From contig NZ_BMOQ01000007.1 of the NCBI RefSeq assembly GCF_014647155.1, positions 147,480 through 211,479 on the forward strand: 64,000 bases of DNA. Reading direction: 5' to 3'. Below the pieces are notes generated by a model. That model ran no database searches. It saw only the letters and a program-made list of their open reading frames with translations, and was not told the origin of the DNA. This document shows positions 60,727 through 64,000 of this stretch, one piece after another. The translations under genes were made by a program, and so were the position numbers. This DNA is from Halarchaeum nitratireducens. GTDB taxonomy: Archaea > Halobacteriota > Halobacteria > Halobacteriales > Halobacteriaceae. Numbering within the stretch: the stretch's first letter is position 1; every line of letters starts with the position of its first letter.

Positions 60727-61767
60727 ATGACCGAGGGCACGCACCCCCGCCTCGACGAGCAGGTCGAGGAACTCCCCCTGTTGACGGACACGGCGACCGT
60801 GACGCGAGTCGAGGCGCTCGACGAGCAGCGACACGACGAGATCCGCCGCGCCGTCCACCGTCTGTTGCGCGAGCACGGCGCGGACGTCACGCGCTACATC
60901 GGCGAGGAGAGCATCGCGTGGACGCCGCTCCTCGACGCCACCGCGGAGCTCGATCTGCCGGACGTCACGCGGAAGAAACTCCGGACGCTCCGCGAGCGCG
61001 ACGAGCGGGACTTCCCGTCGCTCGTCGAAGTCGCGTTCGATCCCGAGGAGCCGTTCGACTTCGCGCCCGGCCAGTTCGTCACCATCCGCTTTCGCGGGAC
61101 GCCACGGCCCTACTCGATCGCGTCGTCGCCGAACGCCGAGGAGATGTCCCTCTGCGTCAGACGCGTCCCCGGCGGGCGGCTCTCCGAGAAGCTCTGCGCG
61201 GAGCTGAAGCCGGGTGATCACCTCCCGGAGCTCCGCGGCCCGAACGGCGAGTTCACCCTCCAGGACCCAGCCCCGACGGACATGGCCTTCCTCGCCACGG
61301 GGACGGGGATCGCGCCGCTGCGCTCGATGGTGAACTACGTCTTCGAGGAGGGACGGGACACCTACGAGGGCGAACCACGCGACATCTGGGTGTTCCTCGG
61401 GGCGTCGTGGGAGGACGACCTCGCGTTCCGCGAGGAGTTCCGGGCGCTCGACGACGCCCACGAGCACTTCCACTTCGTGCCGTGTCTCACCAGAGAGCGC
61501 TACCTCACGGGCTGGACGGGCGAGACCGACTACGTCCAGCAGACGCTGTTGAAGTACGTCGCCGAGGACGTCGACGCGCCGGACCTCGACCCGGACCTCG
61601 AAGCGTACCTCGACGCGGAGCCGGAGACGGACATCGCGGCGCGGATCGATCCCGCGGACCTCGAAGTGTACGCCTGCGGGGTCTCAGCGATGGTGCAGAC
61701 GCTCGAGGACGTGTGCTCATGCGTCGGCGTCTCCGGGGGCGACATCCGCGGCGAAGGCTACGGGTAA
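60727..61767 (+). CDS. FAD-dependent oxidoreductase (ferredoxin-NADP reductase fold)
   Basis: The 346-residue protein has an N-terminal extension of about 95 residues. The reductase core follows: FAPGQFVTIRFRGTPRPYSI with the R-x-Y-S FAD motif, FLATGTGIAPLRSMVNYVFE with the G-T-G-I-A-P NAD(P) site, and YACGVSAMVQTLEDVCSCVG near the end. It has no ferredoxin domain. It lies after gpdC on the same strand and might move electrons between NAD(P)H and an unnamed partner; a link to glycerol oxidation is only positional. Confidence 0.78.
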   Translation: MTEGTHPRLDEQVEELPLLTDTATVTRVEALDEQRHDEIRRAVHRLLREHGADVTRYIGEESIAWTPLLDATAELDLPDVTRKKLRTLRERDERDFPSLVEVAFDPEEPFDFAPGQFVTIRFRGTPRPYSIASSPNAEEMSLCVRRVPGGRLSEKLCAELKPGDHLPELRGPNGEFTLQDPAPTDMAFLATGTGIAPLRSMVNYVFEEGRDTYEGEPRDIWVFLGASWEDDLAFREEFRALDDAHEHFHFVPCLTRERYLTGWTGETDYVQQTLLKYVAEDVDAPDLDPDLEAYLDAEPETDIAARIDPADLEVYACGVSAMVQTLEDVCSCVGVSGGDIRGEGYG

Positions 61768-62062
61768 CACGGCGTCAGGGCGTCACGGCGCATCGCCGCG
61801 GACGAGGGAGGGAGCGACGGGTCGGCCATCGAGCGAAGTGAGCCGCTCCAGCTCACACAATAGCAGCGCGGAAACCCACGAGTTCACTCGTGGATCACTG
61901 ACCGTTCGCGGTCCGCTCCGGGTCCGTCTCGATGTCGTCGGGAGAGCGCTGCGTCGTGAGGCGTAGGACATAACGGTTATGCCGGTCGGCCCCACGGAGA
62001 CCGGTCCGTGCGGCGCGCGGTGACGACACACGTAAGGCCCGGTGGTGACTACGCTCCTGACA
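61768..62062. other. Intergenic region with a hairpin of IS605-like type
   Basis: About 295 bases without a gene. A perfect 7-bp hairpin CCACGAG-TTCA-CTCGTGG lies at 61876-61893, preceded by GGAAAC. Similar TTCA-loop hairpins end IS200/IS605 elements in haloarchaea, so this may be a solo element end. The segment 61895-62060 has no further structure I can name and should contain the promoter of the TraB gene. Confidence 0.5.
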
Positions 62063-63343
62063 ATGAGTGACAGCGCGCGCGACGGCGAGGGGTCGGTGCG
62101 ACTCGTCGGGACCGCGCACGTCTCCGCGGACAGCGTCGCGGAGGTCGAACGCGTCATCGAGGAGGAGGAACCCGACGCGGTGGCGGTCGAACTCGACGAG
62201 GGACGCTACCGGCAGATGAAGGGCGGGACGCCGGACGAGATCGCGCCCGCCGACCTCCTGCAGGGGAGCGTCGCCCTGCAGTTCCTCGCGTACTGGCTGC
62301 TCTCCTACGTCCAACAGCGGATGGGCGAACGCTTCGACATCGACCCCGGTGCGGACATGCTCGCGGCGGTCGAGACGGCCGAACGCGTCGGCTCCGAGGT
62401 CGCGCTCGTCGACCGGGACATCCAGGTGACGATCCAGCGCTTCTGGGCGCGGATGGGGTTCGTCGAAAAACTCCGCCTCGTCGGGCAACTCCTCCTCGCC
62501 GTCGTCGGCATCGGCGGCGACGAGGAGGAGCTGGAGATGGACGACCTCACCGACACGGACGTGGTCTCGGCGATGATGGCGGAGTTCCGCCAGTTCAGCC
62601 CGGAGGGCGCACGGGCGCTCATCGACGAACGCGACGCCTACCTCGCGCACAACATCCACGACCTCCGCTCGCAGGGCAAGCACGTCGTCGCGGTGGTCGG
62701 CGCCGGTCACAAGGAGGGGATCGAGCGGTACCTCGACCACCCCGAAGAGCTCCCGCCGATGAGCTCGCTGACGGGACGCGTCGAGAAGCGCTTCTCGCTG
62801 TTCAAGGCGTTCGGCAGCCTCCTCACGCTCGGCTTCCTCGCCTTCTTCGGGCTCGTGTTGATGGCGGGCGTGAGCAACGGGACGCTCCTGCGGCTCTTCG
62901 TCGCGTGGTTCCTGTTCAACGGCGTCGTCGCCGCGGGTCTCGCGCTCCTCGGCGGCGCGCACTGGACGTCCGCGGGTGTCGGCGGCGCGGTGGCGTGGCT
63001 GACGAGCGTCAACCCCCTGCTCGCACCCGGGTGGTTCGCGGGGTACGTCGAACTGCGCTACACGCCCGTCCGCATCAGCGACGTCGGCCAGCTGAACGAC
63101 ATCCTCAACGACGAGGCGCTCCCCATCCGCGAGGTGTTCTCGCGGATGACCGAGGTGCCGCTCTTCCGGCTCATCGCCGTCGTCGCGCTCACGAACCTCG
63201 GGAGCATGGTCGCCAGCTTCCTCTTCATCCCGCTCGTCCTCCCGCTCGTCGGCGGCGACCTCGGGAGCGCGAGCGAGGTCGTCTCCGTCCTCGTGCAGGG
63301 CGCACAGAACAGCCTCGAACTCCTCCGGGGGCTGGTGGCGTGA
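62063..63343 (+). CDS. TraB/PrgY-family protein
   Basis: The 426-residue protein starts SVRLVGTAHVSADSVAEVER, the conserved G-T-A-H-V-S motif of the TraB family, and has EPDAVAVELDEGRYRQMKGG with the E-L-D motif and VVGAGHKEGIERYL. Several hydrophobic helices lie in the C-terminal 200 residues, anchoring it in the membrane. The family includes pheromone shutdown proteins and is related to the Tiki proteases. The archaeal role is unknown; a peptidase-like function is possible. ATG at 62063 overlaps no other gene, and the stop overlaps the M50 gene start as GTGA. Confidence 0.82.
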   Translation: MSDSARDGEGSVRLVGTAHVSADSVAEVERVIEEEEPDAVAVELDEGRYRQMKGGTPDEIAPADLLQGSVALQFLAYWLLSYVQQRMGERFDIDPGADMLAAVETAERVGSEVALVDRDIQVTIQRFWARMGFVEKLRLVGQLLLAVVGIGGDEEELEMDDLTDTDVVSAMMAEFRQFSPEGARALIDERDAYLAHNIHDLRSQGKHVVAVVGAGHKEGIERYLDHPEELPPMSSLTGRVEKRFSLFKAFGSLLTLGFLAFFGLVLMAGVSNGTLLRLFVAWFLFNGVVAAGLALLGGAHWTSAGVGGAVAWLTSVNPLLAPGWFAGYVELRYTPVRISDVGQLNDILNDEALPIREVFSRMTEVPLFRLIAVVALTNLGSMVASFLFIPLVLPLVGGDLGSASEVVSVLVQGAQNSLELLRGLVA

Positions 63344-63936
63344 CCCGGCTCTCCTTCGGCGCGCGTGAGCTGCGCGACCTCCTCGTCGCGTGGCTCGCCC
63401 TCGGCGTCGCGTTCGCGTTCTTCTACGAGCGGATCACGATCACCACGCTCGGCCCCGTCCTCACCTCCGGGGCGTTCCTCGTCGCGCTCGCCGTCAGCCT
63501 CCTCACGGCGGGCATCGGCTTCCTCCTGCACGAGCTCGCCCACAAGGTTGTCGCGGTCCGCTACGGACAGGTCGCGGCGTTCCGCGCGGACTACGGCCTG
63601 CTCGCGCTCGCCGTCCTCGGCGGGCTGGCGGGCTTCCTCTTCGCCGCGCCGGGCGCGGTCGTCCATCGCGGTCGGCTCACCGACCGCCAATCCGGGCTGA
63701 TCGCGCTCGCCGGCCCCGTGACGAACCTCGCGCTCGCCGCGCTCTTCGCGCCGTTCGCGGCCGTCGGGAGCGCGCTCGCGTGGCGCGGCGTGACGATCAA
63801 CCTCCTGCTCGCGGGGTTCAACATGCTCCCCGTCGGGCCGCTCGACGGCAACACCGTCCGCTCGTGGAGCACGGCCGTCTACGTCGCGGTGGCCGTCCCG
63901 AGCATCGCCCTCGCCGCCTACGCGTTGTACGTTTGA
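63340..63936 (+). CDS. Membrane metallopeptidase (M50 family-like), GTG start
   Basis: The 198-residue membrane protein carries the zinc motif HELAH (GFLLHELAHKVVAVRYGQVA) and a late N-M-L-P-V-G-P-L-D-G segment, equivalent to the N-x-x-P-x-P-x-x-D-G motif of M50/site-2-protease-type enzymes. The sequence has about five helices. It would cut within the membrane. The GTG start at 63340 overlaps the TraB stop, so the pair is translationally coupled, and the two may form one membrane proteolysis system. It ends just before an IS element end. Confidence 0.85.
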   Translation: MTRLSFGARELRDLLVAWLALGVAFAFFYERITITTLGPVLTSGAFLVALAVSLLTAGIGFLLHELAHKVVAVRYGQVAAFRADYGLLALAVLGGLAGFLFAAPGAVVHRGRLTDRQSGLIALAGPVTNLALAALFAPFAAVGSALAWRGVTINLLLAGFNMLPVGPLDGNTVRSWSTAVYVAVAVPSIALAAYALYV

Positions 63937-64000
63937 CATCCTCCCCGCGCTGAAGCGCGAGGATTCCCGACCGCCGTTGGGATATTGTGGTCTACGGCGT
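63937..64000 (-). mobile_element. End of an IS200/IS605-type element (hairpin side)
   Basis: Directly after the stop codon of the peptidase gene, GACATCCTCCCCGCGCTGAA then GCGCGAGGATTCCCG forms a stem with a TGAA loop. In haloarchaeal IS200/IS605 and IS1341-type elements this hairpin marks the end next to the 3' end of tnpB, which would lie on the minus strand beyond the right edge of the window. Only the border is visible; no transposase sequence is present. Confidence 0.65.

Overview
The window is chromosomal or megaplasmid DNA of a haloarchaeon (class Halobacteria). The coding sequence is GC-rich, the proteins are strongly acidic, and many genes overlap at ATGA or GTGA stop/start junctions. 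It carries Orc1/Cdc6 replication initiators, a TFB fragment, TrmB and Lrp regulators and an AglB-type N-glycosylation cluster. I cannot name the genus from sequence alone.

Region by region. (1) 1-7128: the downstream part of a type I-D CRISPR-Cas operon (csc2 fragment, csc1, cas3' without an HD domain, cas4, cas1, cas2), then a leader and an array of 23 repeats of 37 nt with 22 spacers. (2) 7375-15293: transport and regulation. This holds an amino-acid permease fused to two USP domains, a divergent Lrp-type regulator carrying a TrkA-C domain, a small zinc ribbon, a Trk potassium operon (trkH, a 68-residue membrane protein, trkA) and a BASS-family carrier. (3) 15433-23028: an eroded accessory stretch with an IS6-family transposase relic, a tfb fragment joined to a DUF932-like fragment, a half hsdS gene, an HTH regulator pair, a YgjP-type peptidase relic, an intact PutP-like symporter with its small partner, and a truncated SDR gene. 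(4) 23029-30410: a replicon-like block. It has two convergent orc1/cdc6 genes, each flanked by its own iteron family (three copies upstream, two inverted copies downstream), plus a Doc-type gene, a TumE/TumA module and a sugar epimerase. A roughly 140-bp direct repeat made from an orc 3' end brackets 5.9 kb of this block. (5) 30691-51024: surface glycan genes, comprising AglJ, TrmB with two TACT-N8-GAGTA operators, an Agl3/SQD1-like enzyme, two further epimerases, GlmU-like and GlmS enzymes, a flippase, five glycosyltransferases, a sulfatase-fold enzyme, the oligosaccharyltransferase AglB and a DUF368 polyprenyl-phosphate carrier. (6) 51067-63936: two small proteins, an Orc-like ATPase with an altered Walker B motif, a glycerol catabolism cluster (glpX-glpK divergent from gpdABC), a flavin reductase, a TraB protein and an M50 peptidase. 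The window ends in the hairpin end of an IS200/IS605-type element.

How the parts work together. In region 5, GlmS and GlmU would supply amino-sugar nucleotides and the epimerases would remodel them. AglJ and the other transferases would build the glycan on dolichol phosphate, a flippase would turn it outward, AglB would transfer it to protein, and DUF368 may recycle the carrier. TrmB probably links this to sugar status. In region 6, GlpK and GpdABC turn glycerol into dihydroxyacetone phosphate, with electrons passed on through GpdC. Regions 3 and 4 look like a landing zone for plasmid-derived DNA next to, and partly inside, the glycan genes.
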